This document shows positions 8,731 through 17,705 of a DNA stretch of 59,471 bases, in pieces. Under the pieces are notes generated by a model. The model had not been told where the DNA came from. It made no database searches and worked only from the letters and a program-made list of their open reading frames with translations. A program made the position numbers and the translations under genes. This stretch comes from Candidatus Aveggerthella stercoripullorum (GTDB taxonomy: Bacteria > Actinomycetota > Coriobacteriia > Coriobacteriales > Eggerthellaceae). Within the stretch, counting starts at the first letter, position 1. The number at the start of each line of letters is the position of its first letter. The DNA lies in contig DVGB01000055.1 of the NCBI GenBank assembly GCA_018712955.1, positions 1-59,471 of the forward strand, written 5' to 3'.

Positions 8731-9630
8731 TTACAGCACGCCGACCTCGCGCATGATTTGGGCGAGCGTCTCGGACTGCTCGGGCGTTGCGTCGACGAGC
8801 GGAAGGCGCACGCCGCCGACCGGGAAGCCCGTAAGCTTCAACGCTTCCTTGACGAGGATGGGGTTCGCCGTAGCAAAAAGGCCCTTCATGAGCGGCAGCA
8901 GGCGCTCGTTCGCCTCAGCGGCCTTCTCCCATTCGCCCGCAGCGCACAGATCGACGATTTCCTTCATGCGCGCCGGGGCAACGTTGCCAATGGTGGAGAT
9001 AACGCCCATGCCGCCCAGCTTCATGATGTCGAACGTCGCAGAGTCGTCGCCCGAGTAGACGGAGAAGCCTTCCTTCGCGCCGTCGACGATGGCTTTGACC
9101 TGGTCCATGTCGCCCGACGCTTCCTTCACCGCAATCACGTTGTCGCACGCGTTGGCAATGCGCAGCGTGGTTTCAGCGGTCATGTTCACCGAGCAGCGGC
9201 CCGGGATGTTGTAGAGGATGATGGGCAGGTCGACCGAATTCGCAATGGTCGTGAAATGCTGGTAGAGGCCCTCCTGCGGCGGCTTGTTGTAGTACGGGAC
9301 AACGAGCATGAAGCCGTCAACGCCCAGCTGCTCGACCTCGCGCGCGAAGTCGACCGTGTCCTGGGTGCAGTTGTCGCCGACGTTCGCGATGACCGGCACC
9401 TGGCCGTCGATTTCAGCCACGACCGCTTTGAACAGCTCGATCTTCTGGGGATAGAACACCGTCGGGCTTTCACCGGTGGTACCGTTGATGATGAGCGAGT
9501 CCGCACCGCCCTCGACCAGACGGCGTGCCAGCTCCGCAGCGCGCTTGAGGTCGAGTTCGCGGTTCTCGTCGAACGGGGTGACCATTGCAGGAATCATGCG
9601 CCCGAAACGGGGCTCGGTTGCTGCCGTCAT
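8731..9630 (-). CDS. dapA: 4-hydroxy-tetrahydrodipicolinate synthase
   Basis: A 299-residue class I aldolase condensing pyruvate with aspartate semialdehyde at the first committed step of lysine/diaminopimelate synthesis. It shows the family signatures GTTGESPT, the catalytic tyrosine region PYYNKPPQEGLYQHF and the Schiff-base lysine in NVIAVKEASGD. The ATG at 9630 is preceded by AGGAG at 6 nt; an in-frame upstream start at 9663 lacks such a site. dapB lies 115 nt upstream on the same strand, so both lysine genes are probably transcribed together. Confidence 0.97.
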   Translation of the reverse strand: MTAATEPRFGRMIPAMVTPFDENRELDLKRAAELARRLVEGGADSLIINGTTGESPTVFYPQKIELFKAVVAEIDGQVPVIANVGDNCTQDTVDFAREVEQLGVDGFMLVVPYYNKPPQEGLYQHFTTIANSVDLPIILYNIPGRCSVNMTAETTLRIANACDNVIAVKEASGDMDQVKAIVDGAKEGFSVYSGDDSATFDIMKLGGMGVISTIGNVAPARMKEIVDLCAAGEWEKAAEANERLLPLMKGLFATANPILVKEALKLTGFPVGGVRLPLVDATPEQSETLAQIMREVGVL

Positions 9631-9745
9631 ATATTTCTCCTTCTTCACGAGGGCTTGTCTCAAACCATCTTGCCATTGTATGGCAGTGAAATCAGGGGTT
9701 CAACCAACGCGGCTGAAACGTTCGCTGAAAGGCGCGCACGAGACC

Positions 9746-10513
9746 CTAGTCCATGAACGTCTCGAGGCCGACGATGAGGCCTTCTCGCTCCCCTACGCTG
9801 CGGATGCCAAGCAGCACGCCAGGCATGTAGCTCTCACGATCCCATGAATCGTGGCGGATGGTAAGCGTCTGGCCGAACGAACCGAAAACGACCTCCTGCG
9901 TGGCGACGAAGCCCATCGAGCGAACGGAATGAACCGGCACGCCGGCAACGAGCGCACCCCGCGCGCCTTCCATGCCCGGCATCTCCGTTTCTTTGCCCGG
10001 AGCAGCGCTTTCGAAACCGCGCGCCTCCGCAATCATGCGGGCGGTCTTGACCGCGGTGCCGGAAGGAGCGTCCTTTTTGCGGCAGTGGTGCATTTCGATG
10101 ACCTCCGCCTCCGGGAAATACGGAGCCGCGGCCTTTGCGAACTGCATCATAAGCACCGCACCGGTCGTGAAATTAGGCGCATAGAACAGGCAGGTGCCCT
10201 TCGGAGCGAGCTCAGCAAGCTCCTCGAGCTTTTCTTCGGACAGGCCCGTCGTGCCCACCACGCAGTCCACGCCCGCCGGAAGCGCCGTGCGCAGGTTGCC
10301 CTCCACAACGTTGGGCTGCGTGAAGTCCACGAGCACATCGAATTCCTTGTTGGCAAGAGCCTCGTCAAGGGATGCGTACACCGGAATGTCCAGATCGCCT
10401 TTCGCGTACGGGTCGATACCACAGACGACCTCCATGTCCTCCGCCGCGCCGACTGCGCTCACGACCGTCTTTCCCATGCGCCCCGCGCACCCGCACACTG
10501 CTACCTTGATCAT
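9746..10513 (-). CDS. dapB: 4-hydroxy-tetrahydrodipicolinate reductase
   Basis: A 255-residue NAD(P)H-dependent reductase acting directly after DapA. The Rossmann motif GCAGRMGKTV is at the N-terminus and the substrate-binding signature EMHHCRKKDAPSGTA lies in the C-terminal half. The ATG at 10513 has GAAGG 8 nt upstream; the open frame extends 84 nt further, but that extension is not protein-like. It pairs with dapA. Confidence 0.96.
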   Translation of the reverse strand: MIKVAVCGCAGRMGKTVVSAVGAAEDMEVVCGIDPYAKGDLDIPVYASLDEALANKEFDVLVDFTQPNVVEGNLRTALPAGVDCVVGTTGLSEEKLEELAELAPKGTCLFYAPNFTTGAVLMMQFAKAAAPYFPEAEVIEMHHCRKKDAPSGTAVKTARMIAEARGFESAAPGKETEMPGMEGARGALVAGVPVHSVRSMGFVATQEVVFGSFGQTLTIRHDSWDRESYMPGVLLGIRSVGEREGLIVGLETFMD

Positions 10514-10757
10514 GTTGACCGCCTTCCATGCGATTACGTGTTTTGTTCTACGATACCGCAGAATGCACGCACGGGACGTTTCGAGCGTAAGAAACATGCG
10601 GCCTTATCGGATGGCGGCGTTTGGCGCGGCGTTTTGCGTTTGCCCCGGCATTCATCTTGAGCGACGATCGCAGCATTCCGCGGTGCTAGCAGGCAACGGT
10701 TTCTGCCTCCAACCGTACCAGCGCGCCGCCCCTCGCCGAACAGCAGCTGGTTAACGA
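10514..10757. other. Intergenic region upstream of dapB
   Basis: The 315-bp gap between dapB and pnp holds the dapB leader on the minus strand and the strong pnp terminator at its right end. I see no further gene, tRNA or recognised RNA element. Confidence 0.5.
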
Positions 10758-10797
10758 AAGAAGCGTCTCGAACCAACAAGGGTTCGAGACGCTTCTT
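10758..10797 (-). terminator. Terminator downstream of pnp
   Basis: A nearly symmetrical hairpin with a 17-bp perfect stem (10758-10774/10781-10797) and a 6-nt AACAAG loop, starting 32 nt after the pnp stop. T-rich stretches occur on both sides, so it may work in both directions. Its GTTCGAGA resembles a tRNA T-arm, but no tRNA fold surrounds it. Confidence 0.85.
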
Positions 10798-10828
10798 CTT
10801 TCAGGCAATAGCCGATGAACTCGGCCGA

Positions 10829-13048
10829 TTACGCGTCGTGACGGCGGCGCGGAGTGCGGTGTTCACGCTCGCTGCGGCCCGGACGGTTGTCACGGTGCTC
10901 GCCGTTGCCGCGGCCGGGGCGGTCGTTGCGGCGTTCGCGACGCGGCTCCTCGGATCCTGCCGGAGCTTCCGGCTTGTCGAGACGGTCAAGAGAGATCTTA
11001 CCCTTCTCGTCAACCTCGATGACCTCGACCTTCACAACGTCGCCGAGATTCAAGACGTCCTCTACCTTGCCGACGCGGCCGTTGGCCATGCGGGAGATGT
11101 GCAGCAGGCCGTCCTTACCGGGCGTGAGCTTGATGAAGGCGCCAAAGTCCTTGATGCCAACGACTTCGCCCTCGTAGATTTCGCCCACTTCGGGCTCTTT
11201 GACGATGCCAAGGATGGCAGCTTTCGCGGCAGCGCCTGCAGCGCCCTCGACTGCGGCAATATGGACCGTGCCGTCTTCCTGAATTTCGATGGAAGCGCCC
11301 GTCTCGTCCTGGATGCCGCGGATGACCTTGCCGCCCGTGCCGATGACGTCGCGAATCTTGTCGACCGGGATGTGGATGGTCTCGATGCGCGGCGCGAACG
11401 GAGAGAGCTCAGGGCGCGGTTCGGCGATCTGCTCGAGCATCGCGTTCAGGATGTACGCACGGCCGTCGTGGGCCTGCTTGAGCGCACGGGCCAGAATCTC
11501 GACGGACAGGCCCTTGGCCTTGTTGTCCATCTGCAGGGCCGTAATGCCGCGCTCGGTGCCACAGACCTTGAAGTCCATGTCGCCCAGGAAGTCTTCGATG
11601 CCCTGGATGTCGGAGAGGATGACAATGTCGTCGCCCTCTTTGATGAGGCCCATGGCGATGCCGGAGACAGGACGGGAGATCGGCACGCCCGCGTCCATCA
11701 GCGCTAGCGTGGAGCCACAGGTGGATGCCATGGACGACGAGCCGTTGGACTCCATGACCTCGGAGACGACACGGATGGCGTACGGGAAGTCGTCCTCGGT
11801 GGGCAGCACAGGCAAAAGCGCGCGTTCCGCCAGCGCACCATGGCCGACTTCGCGGCGCTTCGGCGCGCCCATGCGGCCCGTCTCGCCGGTGCAGTACGGC
11901 GGGAAGTTGTACTGGTGCATGTAGCGCTTGCCCTCGACCGGCTCGATGGTGTCAAGGCGTTGCCATTCGTTCAGCATGCCGAGAGTGCAAACGGACAGAA
12001 CCTGCGTCTGGCCGCGCTGGAACAGGCCCGAGCCGTGAACGCGCGGCAGGTAGCCCGGCACGATGTGCAGCGGACGGATTTCCTCCGGCGTACGACCGTC
12101 GGCGCGCTCGCCGGTCTCGATGACCATGGCGCGCATGGCATGCTTTTCCAGCAGTTTAAGCTCGGCGGCAATGTCGGAGCCCCAGGCCGCACGCTCGTCC
12201 TCGGAGAACTCGCTCTCCTTGATGGAAGCCTTGAGCTCTTCGACCTTGACCAGGCGAGACTGCTTGTCCGCATCTTTGAGTGCTGCAGACATTTGGTCGA
12301 AGAACGGCTCGATGCGCTCTTTGATGGAAGGATCGGCCACATGGACCGGGTACTCCTTCGGCTCCGGGTTCACCTTCGCCAAGAACTCCGCCTGCTTTTC
12401 GCAGAAAGCAGCGATAGCCTCCTGGCCGAACGCCATGGCGGCGAGCATGTCCTCTTCGGAGATTTCCTTCGCGCCGGCTTCCACCATGGAGATATAGTCC
12501 TTCGTGCCGGCGATGGTGAGCTCGACGTCGGAGAGCTCCTGCTCGGCGTACGTCGGGTTCACGATGAATTCGCCCGTCTCCACGTTGCGCGCAATGCGCA
12601 CGCACGCTGCCGGGCCGTCGAACGGGGTGCCGCCGCACAACAGGGCTGCAGACGCACCGCCAACGCAGATGCAATCAGGCGGGTTCTCACCATCGCAGAC
12701 GAGCGTCGTGGCAACGACGTGCACTTCCTGCTTGAATCCGTCCGCGAAACCGGGACGGATGGGTCGGTCGATCATGCGAGCCGTGAGGGTACCCTTCTCG
12801 GACGGGCGCGCTTCGCGCTTGAGATAACCGCCCGGGATACGGCCGACAGAGTACATCTTCTCGATGAAGTCCACCGTCAGCGGAAAGAAGTCGTAGTCTT
12901 TCTGCTCCTTGGACACGACGGCGGTGACGAGGCAGGTGGTGTCACCCTGGGTCACCAGGACAGCGCCGGTCGCCTGCTTGGCCAGCTCGCCCGTTTCGAG
13001 ACGGTACTGTTTGCCGTACAGCTCGAAGGATTCGACGATTTTTTCCAT
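10829..13048 (-). CDS. pnp: Polyribonucleotide nucleotidyltransferase (PNPase)
   Basis: A 739-residue 3'-5' phosphorolytic exoribonuclease of the mRNA decay machinery. It has two RNase PH-like domains (the first with RMIDRPIRPGFADGFKQEV, the second with MHQYNFPPYCTGETGRMG). These are followed by a KH domain with the GTGG loop in VIGTGGKVIRGIQ, and an S1 domain beginning EIYEGEVVGIKDFGAFI. The last ~35 residues are an Arg/Gly/Asp-rich disordered tail. ATG start at 13048; the ribosome-binding site is weak. rpsO precedes it with a terminator between the two, the classic rpsO-pnp pair. Confidence 0.97.
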   Translation of the reverse strand: MEKIVESFELYGKQYRLETGELAKQATGAVLVTQGDTTCLVTAVVSKEQKDYDFFPLTVDFIEKMYSVGRIPGGYLKREARPSEKGTLTARMIDRPIRPGFADGFKQEVHVVATTLVCDGENPPDCICVGGASAALLCGGTPFDGPAACVRIARNVETGEFIVNPTYAEQELSDVELTIAGTKDYISMVEAGAKEISEEDMLAAMAFGQEAIAAFCEKQAEFLAKVNPEPKEYPVHVADPSIKERIEPFFDQMSAALKDADKQSRLVKVEELKASIKESEFSEDERAAWGSDIAAELKLLEKHAMRAMVIETGERADGRTPEEIRPLHIVPGYLPRVHGSGLFQRGQTQVLSVCTLGMLNEWQRLDTIEPVEGKRYMHQYNFPPYCTGETGRMGAPKRREVGHGALAERALLPVLPTEDDFPYAIRVVSEVMESNGSSSMASTCGSTLALMDAGVPISRPVSGIAMGLIKEGDDIVILSDIQGIEDFLGDMDFKVCGTERGITALQMDNKAKGLSVEILARALKQAHDGRAYILNAMLEQIAEPRPELSPFAPRIETIHIPVDKIRDVIGTGGKVIRGIQDETGASIEIQEDGTVHIAAVEGAAGAAAKAAILGIVKEPEVGEIYEGEVVGIKDFGAFIKLTPGKDGLLHISRMANGRVGKVEDVLNLGDVVKVEVIEVDEKGKISLDRLDKPEAPAGSEEPRRERRNDRPGRGNGEHRDNRPGRSEREHRTPRRRHDA

Positions 13049-13230
13049 GTTTTTGTTCTACGCTTTCTCTCACCCTTGCGCCCTATTGCGTCAAGGCTTC
13101 TTCGGACGCCAGACCTTACCGGCGCCCCCGAGCAGCACCGCCCACGGCGATGCCGACCGGCCAATCCCCCACCGCAGTGTTAGCGGCGAGCGTTCGCCCT
13201 CCTGGATTGGATTTCGGGCGAAACAAACAA

Positions 13231-13250
13231 AGGCCCGCGCGAGCGGGCCT
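13231..13250 (-). terminator. Terminator between rpsO and pnp
   Basis: Stem AGGCCCGC / GCGGGCCT with a GCGA loop, followed on the minus strand by TTTGTTTGTTT. It lies 9 nt after the rpsO stop; read-through would feed pnp. Confidence 0.85.
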
Positions 13251-13259
13251 GAGTTACCG

Positions 13260-13547
13260 TTAGATGTTGTCGCGGATGCCGAGCTTCTTGATGAGTGCGC
13301 GGTACTCTTCGATGTCGCGGTTCTTGATGTAGACCAGCATGCGGCGACGCTTACCGACGAGCATCAGAAGGCCGCGGCGGGTGTGGTGGTCCTTCTTGTG
13401 CATCTTGAGATGCTCGGTCAGGTTGCGGATGCGCTCGGTCAGGATAGCAACCTGAACCTCAGCGGAACCGGTGTCCTGCTCGTTCTTGCCGTACTCCTTG
13501 ACGATTTCGGCAACGCGCTCGCGCGTGACGGAAAGACGATCTGCCAT
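13260..13547 (-). CDS. rpsO: 30S ribosomal protein S15
   Basis: A 95-residue S15 with the family pattern [16 protein letters not shown], the KDHHTRRGL segment and [13 protein letters not shown]. It binds 16S rRNA in the platform. The ATG at 13547 has AGAAAGG 8 nt upstream; the in-frame GTG at 13556 overlaps this site and is rejected. It is upstream of pnp as in many bacteria. Confidence 0.97.
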   Translation of the reverse strand: MADRLSVTRERVAEIVKEYGKNEQDTGSAEVQVAILTERIRNLTEHLKMHKKDHHTRRGLLMLVGKRRRMLVYIKNRDIEEYRALIKKLGIRDNI

Positions 13548-13666
13548 GATGTTCACCTTTCTTCGCGTGTCCGTTTTCAGACACTCTCTTCCTTCCCTTC
13601 CTGCTGAGTGCGCATACGGTGGATATGCGGACCAAGCAGAAAGCCGCTGTAAAACACAGCCTGTCT

Positions 13667-13695
13667 AGTGTAGTGATACGCACCCCGCAGGACAA
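13667..13695 (-). promoter_or_regulatory. rpsO promoter
   Basis: On the minus strand TTGTCC (13695-13690) and TACACT (13672-13667) are separated by exactly 17 bp, giving a leader of about 115 nt before rpsO. The leader contains a small CGCATA/TATGCG hairpin that could be an S15 target; that role is speculative. Confidence 0.55.
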
Positions 13696-13859
13696 GAGCG
13701 AATTCTCGCAAAGGCAGGAAGTCGCAAAGTCCCCATAAACTGACATATGCCCCATTCTTGCCAAAGGCGGTGCAATGACAAGAACAACTGCCTGAACGCA
13801 AGGAACGGCCTCTTTCTTTCGAGAGAAATCGTCAGGAGAAACCAAACCTGACTCTGTCT

Positions 13860-13907
13860 ACGGCCGACCCCGCGTGCAAGACGCATCTTGCTCGCGGGAT
13901 CGGCCGT
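13860..13907 (-). terminator. Long hairpin downstream of recO, probable terminator
   Basis: Imperfect inverted repeat with outer stem ACGGCCGA/TCGGCCGT, middle stem CCCGCG/CGCGGG and inner stem GCAAGA/TCTTGC. It starts 50 nt after the recO stop on the minus strand. No clear T-run follows, so termination is likely but not certain. The remaining gap (13548-13957) holds the rpsO promoter and nothing else recognisable. Confidence 0.5.
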
Positions 13908-13957
13908 TTGCGTTCTCGAATGCATTATTTTTGGCAAAAAGATACCGAAGGCGCACC

Positions 13958-14767
13958 TCACTCCCAGGCGCCCAGCAAAAACGATACCGACTTCAACCGT
14001 GAGCCCACATGCTCCTCTGCTAGATCTTGCACTATGCGCAGCACCCCTTTGACGTGGGATGACGGCGCGCTCAAGGCAACCACGTCCGCGAACGGCCGGT
14101 GCAACAGATCTCGCGCGAGCACGCAGACTGCAGCATCGATGCGACGAGAACGCTCTCCTGCCGCCGCGCAGGCATCGCACAGGCAGCCCCCTTCGTACGG
14201 CGAGAACGCAGACGACGGCGCAGCGAACGAAAGAGGCTCGCCGCAGACGGCGCAATGTGCAAGCGAAGGACGGAAGCCCGCAAACGCTAGCTCTTTGAGC
14301 AGGCAGGCGGCGCACAGGATGCGCGCGCGGTCTGCGCAGCCCACAACGACCGCGTTCTCTGCGCCGACCGTCCCGGCCGCTGCTTTGTCCATAAGCGCAA
14401 GCGCGGCGACGGCGCACTGGAACAAACGCGGGTTTTCCAGGCCCACCTCGGCCACCTTGCCCGCAAGCTCGACAAGGGGCAATGCGGCGGCGGAAACGTC
14501 GAAATCGGCGCGAACGGCAGCGTTCGGCGCAACAAAACGCGCTTCTTTCGCCACGTCAAGGCTCCGCCCGCGCGCCAGCAGCACATCGACCACAGCGCAC
14601 GGCTCAAGCCGCGACGCGAACGGGCTTTGCGGCTTGCGCGCGCCGTGGGCAACCGCGCGCACAAGCGAGCCGTCTTCCGCAAGCAGCGTCACGATCAGGT
14701 CGGATTCTTTAAGCTTCGTCTTGCGCAGAACAAGCGCTTCGATGCGGTACGCGCCCTGCCCCGTCAT
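13958..14767 (-). CDS. recO: DNA repair protein RecO
   Basis: A 269-residue recombination mediator that loads RecA onto gaps. The N-terminal OB-fold region starts YRIEALVLRKTKLKESDLIV; the C-terminal half has the zinc-finger cysteines in HCAVCGEPL and CLCDACAAAG. The ATG at 14767 has GGAGG 7 nt upstream. It closes the phoH-ybeY-dgkA-era cluster, in which the era-recO order is conserved; here a C39-like gene has been added between era and recO. Confidence 0.93.
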   Translation of the reverse strand: MTGQGAYRIEALVLRKTKLKESDLIVTLLAEDGSLVRAVAHGARKPQSPFASRLEPCAVVDVLLARGRSLDVAKEARFVAPNAAVRADFDVSAAALPLVELAGKVAEVGLENPRLFQCAVAALALMDKAAAGTVGAENAVVVGCADRARILCAACLLKELAFAGFRPSLAHCAVCGEPLSFAAPSSAFSPYEGGCLCDACAAAGERSRRIDAAVCVLARDLLHRPFADVVALSAPSSHVKGVLRIVQDLAEEHVGSRLKSVSFLLGAWE

Positions 14768-14783
14768 CAGAACGCCTCCGCGA

Positions 14784-15989
14784 TCACGATGCCGCCCTGA
14801 ACGCGTAAAGGCCTATCGCCTGGTCGACAATCCGCTGGGAATCCCATGCTTGGTCGGAGCGCACTGTTGAGTACGGGTCGTTGATAGCAAGCGTGCCGTC
14901 CTCGTTCTCGCGCGCAATCACAAAGAAATGCCCCGCCTCCGTGAACTCCCCTGGCCCGACATTGCAGATGACAACTGCGCCATCGCGCAGGGCGATTGAG
15001 ATGGAGGACGCACGAAGTGGCAGAATCTCACAGGTCAATCCCAGTTCAGGCGCTGCAAATTCGAGAAGCTCCGCAAAAGTCCCCTCGTTCTCGCTCACGT
15101 AGCCATGCTCTTCAGCGAAATCGGCCAGATCCGCCGGGGACCGGTCCGTCTTTCCGGTCAATGCGGTGTACGTCATACAAAGCGACGTCGGACAGCATCC
15201 GGTCACGCCGAGCGGCCCAGAGCTGTACTCCTGGAACCCCCAGCGAACATCCCATTGGTATAGACGCGGCACCTTGCGAGAAGAACCGTTCGAATCGCCC
15301 GACTCTGCAGGCGATCCCTCTCCGGTATCAGCGTCTTCGCTCACATCGGATGCATCAAGGCCGGCAGATGCATCGGACGGGTACTTCTGCAGCATCTGGG
15401 CCACGAAAGGACGTGCGGTCGGCTCCTCCGCCGCAAGCTCCAGCAACTGCGCGTAGTATTCGCCATAACGCGCATAGTCGGTCGCGTGCAAGAGCACGAA
15501 CGCGGCGTCTTCGTCAGAACGTGCCGCCTCGCGCAGCGTCCGGGCAGCAGCAGGATCCATATCGGAGGGCAGGACTGCCGCATCGTAGGCAGCAGCATCG
15601 TCCTGGAAAACGTTTCCTTCGACATTCGAGCGAACGCGAGCTTCGATATCCTCCTGCAAAGCGCGCTCTTCTTCGGTCAAACCCGCATCATCCCTGCTGA
15701 CCATGCTTGGAAATGCAAGCGTCACCACCGTCACGATAGCGGCGATCGCCAGCAGGGTGACTCCGACGAAGAACTTGTCGTGGAGGAATCGGCGCACGAA
15801 CGCCCGCACGCCGCCCCCAAGCCCGTCGAAAGAGGGCTTGGCACGATGCCGTGCGCGCGCAGCATGCACCCGACCGCTTGTTGGCCGCGCGTGCGCGCCA
15901 AGCCGCTTTTGCAGCCGTTCGCGCGCTTCGGCCCGCACTTCCTCGCACGTGCGTTCGGGCGCGTCCTGATCTTTCCGCACGTCGGACAA
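14784..15989 (-). CDS. Membrane-anchored C39-like cysteine peptidase family protein
   Basis: A 401-residue protein with a basic cytoplasmic N-terminus, one transmembrane helix at about residues 73-95 and an acidic linker. The C-terminal 170 residues are a Peptidase_C39_2-type domain. Its putative catalytic Cys is in GVTGCCPTSLCMTY, the His in EAGHFFVIAREN and the Asp/Asn in AINDPYS. The domain would face outside the cell. Related proteins are usually annotated as C39-like peptidases of unknown substrate. The TTG start at 15989 follows the era stop directly, with GAGGG 7 nt upstream; a GTG nine bases further in is the alternative. It is not an ABC transporter-peptidase. Confidence 0.75.
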   Translation of the reverse strand: MSDVRKDQDAPERTCEEVRAEARERLQKRLGAHARPTSGRVHAARARHRAKPSFDGLGGGVRAFVRRFLHDKFFVGVTLLAIAAIVTVVTLAFPSMVSRDDAGLTEEERALQEDIEARVRSNVEGNVFQDDAAAYDAAVLPSDMDPAAARTLREAARSDEDAAFVLLHATDYARYGEYYAQLLELAAEEPTARPFVAQMLQKYPSDASAGLDASDVSEDADTGEGSPAESGDSNGSSRKVPRLYQWDVRWGFQEYSSGPLGVTGCCPTSLCMTYTALTGKTDRSPADLADFAEEHGYVSENEGTFAELLEFAAPELGLTCEILPLRASSISIALRDGAVVICNVGPGEFTEAGHFFVIARENEDGTLAINDPYSTVRSDQAWDSQRIVDQAIGLYAFRAAS

Positions 15990-17147
15990 CTAGATGCCCT
16001 CTCCGTATCCGAATCGACGAATCTGGTTGAGATCGCGCCGCCAGTTCTTTTTCACCTTGACGCGCAAATCGAGGAACACGCGCGTGCCGAGCAGCTGCTC
16101 AAGGTCGGCGCGGGCTTCGCTGCCGATCATCTTGATGGCAGCGCCTCCTTTGCCGATGATAATGCCCTTCTGGCTGTCGCGTTCGACGTAGACGGTGGCG
16201 TATATCGTGTTGAGGTTCGCCTTGCGCTTGTATTCCATCTCCTCCACGACCACGCCGATAGCATGCGGAATCTCATCGCGGAAGCTGCGCAGGATCTTCT
16301 CGCGCACAAATTCGGCGACGATGACCTCGATCGGCTGATCGGTCTCCATGTCGTCCGGGAACCACTGCGGGCCTTCGGGCAGCTCCGCGGCGACCGCCGC
16401 CACGAAACCGTCGACGTTTTCGCCCGTCTTGGAAGACAGCGCCACGTACGCATCCCATTCGCCTAGCTCGTCAGCGGCCTGACGTTGGCGCTCGACCTGC
16501 TCGTCGGTTGCCAGGTCAGTCTTTGACAGCACCAGGATCTTCTTCGCGTGCAGTCCTTTGAGGGCGTTGGCGACCCAAGCGTCCCCGCGGCCGACCGGCT
16601 TCGATGCGTCCACGAGGAAAGCGACCACGTCGACGTCTTTGAGCGCTTCGAGCGCCGACACGTTGAGCTCTTCGCCGAGCACATCGTGGGGTTTGTGGAT
16701 GCCGGGAGTGTCCACGATGACCATCTGGAAATCAGGGCGCGTGAGGACCGCGCGGAAACGATGGCGCGTGGTCTGCGCCGTGTTCGATGTAATAGCGATC
16801 TTTTTGCCCATGATGGCGTTGAGCAGCGTCGACTTGCCGGCGTTCGGGCGTCCGACCAGCGTGACGAAACCGCTCCTGAAGCCTTCCTCCAACGTCACGG
16901 GCGCAGCAGTCTGCCCGTCGGTCGACCCGAGCGCTGCAGCAATCATCTCGTCCAGAGAAAGGCCAGCGTCCTCGTCCTCTTCTTCGTCAAGCCAGTCGGA
17001 CTCTTCGAGCTCGCTCTCTTCGTATGCGCCTTCGCTTTCCTGAACGTCTGCCCCATCCATATCGGGCAAGGAAAGCTCTTCGTCAGCGGTTTCGATTCGC
17101 CGTCCCTGGGACAAGGTCGCATCGTTGCGTTCGAACGTTTCGGTCAT
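15990..17147 (-). CDS. era: GTPase Era with acidic N-terminal extension
   Basis: A 385-residue Era, an essential GTPase that binds 16S rRNA during 30S maturation. The GTPase motifs are clear: G1 GRPNAGKST (99-107), G2 region TSNTAQTTRHR, G3 DTPG and G4 SKTD. The C-terminal KH domain contains the IIGKGGAAIKMIG loop. Family members are typically about 300 residues; here some 85 residues precede the G domain, and residues 30-60 are very acidic (Glu/Asp-rich). The ATG at 17147 has AAGGA 8 nt upstream, so the extension is translated. An even longer frame upstream lacks a ribosome-binding site. Confidence 0.94.
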   Translation of the reverse strand: MTETFERNDATLSQGRRIETADEELSLPDMDGADVQESEGAYEESELEESDWLDEEEDEDAGLSLDEMIAAALGSTDGQTAAPVTLEEGFRSGFVTLVGRPNAGKSTLLNAIMGKKIAITSNTAQTTRHRFRAVLTRPDFQMVIVDTPGIHKPHDVLGEELNVSALEALKDVDVVAFLVDASKPVGRGDAWVANALKGLHAKKILVLSKTDLATDEQVERQRQAADELGEWDAYVALSSKTGENVDGFVAAVAAELPEGPQWFPDDMETDQPIEVIVAEFVREKILRSFRDEIPHAIGVVVEEMEYKRKANLNTIYATVYVERDSQKGIIIGKGGAAIKMIGSEARADLEQLLGTRVFLDLRVKVKKNWRRDLNQIRRFGYGEGI

Positions 17148-17277
17148 CTTCTCGTTCCTTCCGTCGGGCACAAAGCGGTGTCGCACCCATCGGTTTCGTG
17201 CGGGATCGGTGAAAGGCGACATGCCTTTGCTTTCCGCCATTGTAGCAACGGGAGCCCGCTGCAAAAGAAAATGCAGA

Positions 17278-17694
17278 CTACCACCCAAGAAGAGACACAA
17301 CCGCCGGTAGATACACGAAGGCGGCAACGACCACGCTCATGAGCGCAGCGATAAGGGTAGCCCCTGCAGCAGCGTCCTTTGCACGCTTGGCCAGTTCGTG
17401 CCATTCGGGCGAAACCAAGTCGACGACCGCCTCGATGGCCGTGTTCACGCACTCAAGCGCCATCACGACCCCAATACAGACCGCGACGATCGGCGGGCCC
17501 CAGGCGGGAACAGGCAGCACTATGCACAGCAGCACTGCTGCAAGCGCAACGAGCACGTGAATTTTCATGTTCCGCTCGCGCGCCAGCACAGCCCACACGC
17601 CTTCGCCTGCGCACTTGAACGAACGCCAGATCGGAAAGGCCGCGCCTTCCCGTTTGCTCTCTTCCGTGCGGACGAATCGGTCATCCCGGTTCAC
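17278..17694 (-). CDS. dgkA: Diacylglycerol/undecaprenol kinase family protein
   Basis: A 138-residue small integral membrane kinase. It has the family motif ALECVNTAIEAVVDL, the later AKDAAAGATLI, and three hydrophobic helices. Gram-positive DgkA proteins usually phosphorylate undecaprenol, recycling the wall lipid carrier; the substrate here is inferred. GTG start at 17694 with a TAAGGCGG site, 11 nt after the ybeY stop, so the genes are co-transcribed. About 130 nt separate its stop from the era start. Confidence 0.92.
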   Translation of the reverse strand: MNRDDRFVRTEESKREGAAFPIWRSFKCAGEGVWAVLARERNMKIHVLVALAAVLLCIVLPVPAWGPPIVAVCIGVVMALECVNTAIEAVVDLVSPEWHELAKRAKDAAAGATLIAALMSVVVAAFVYLPAVVSLLGW

Positions 17695-17705
17695 GGCCGA
17701 CCGCC

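Noticed and set aside
10758-10797. GTTCGAGA motif resembling a tRNA T-loop
   Set aside because: It is one arm of a perfect 17-bp terminator stem after pnp; no acceptor, D or anticodon arm can be drawn around it.
11840-13183. Long plus-strand open frames opposite pnp (and similar ones opposite ftsK, rnj and dnaJ)
   Set aside because: They are mirror frames of high-GC codon bias, rich in Arg/His/Ala, without ribosome-binding sites or family motifs, and lie wholly over clear genes.
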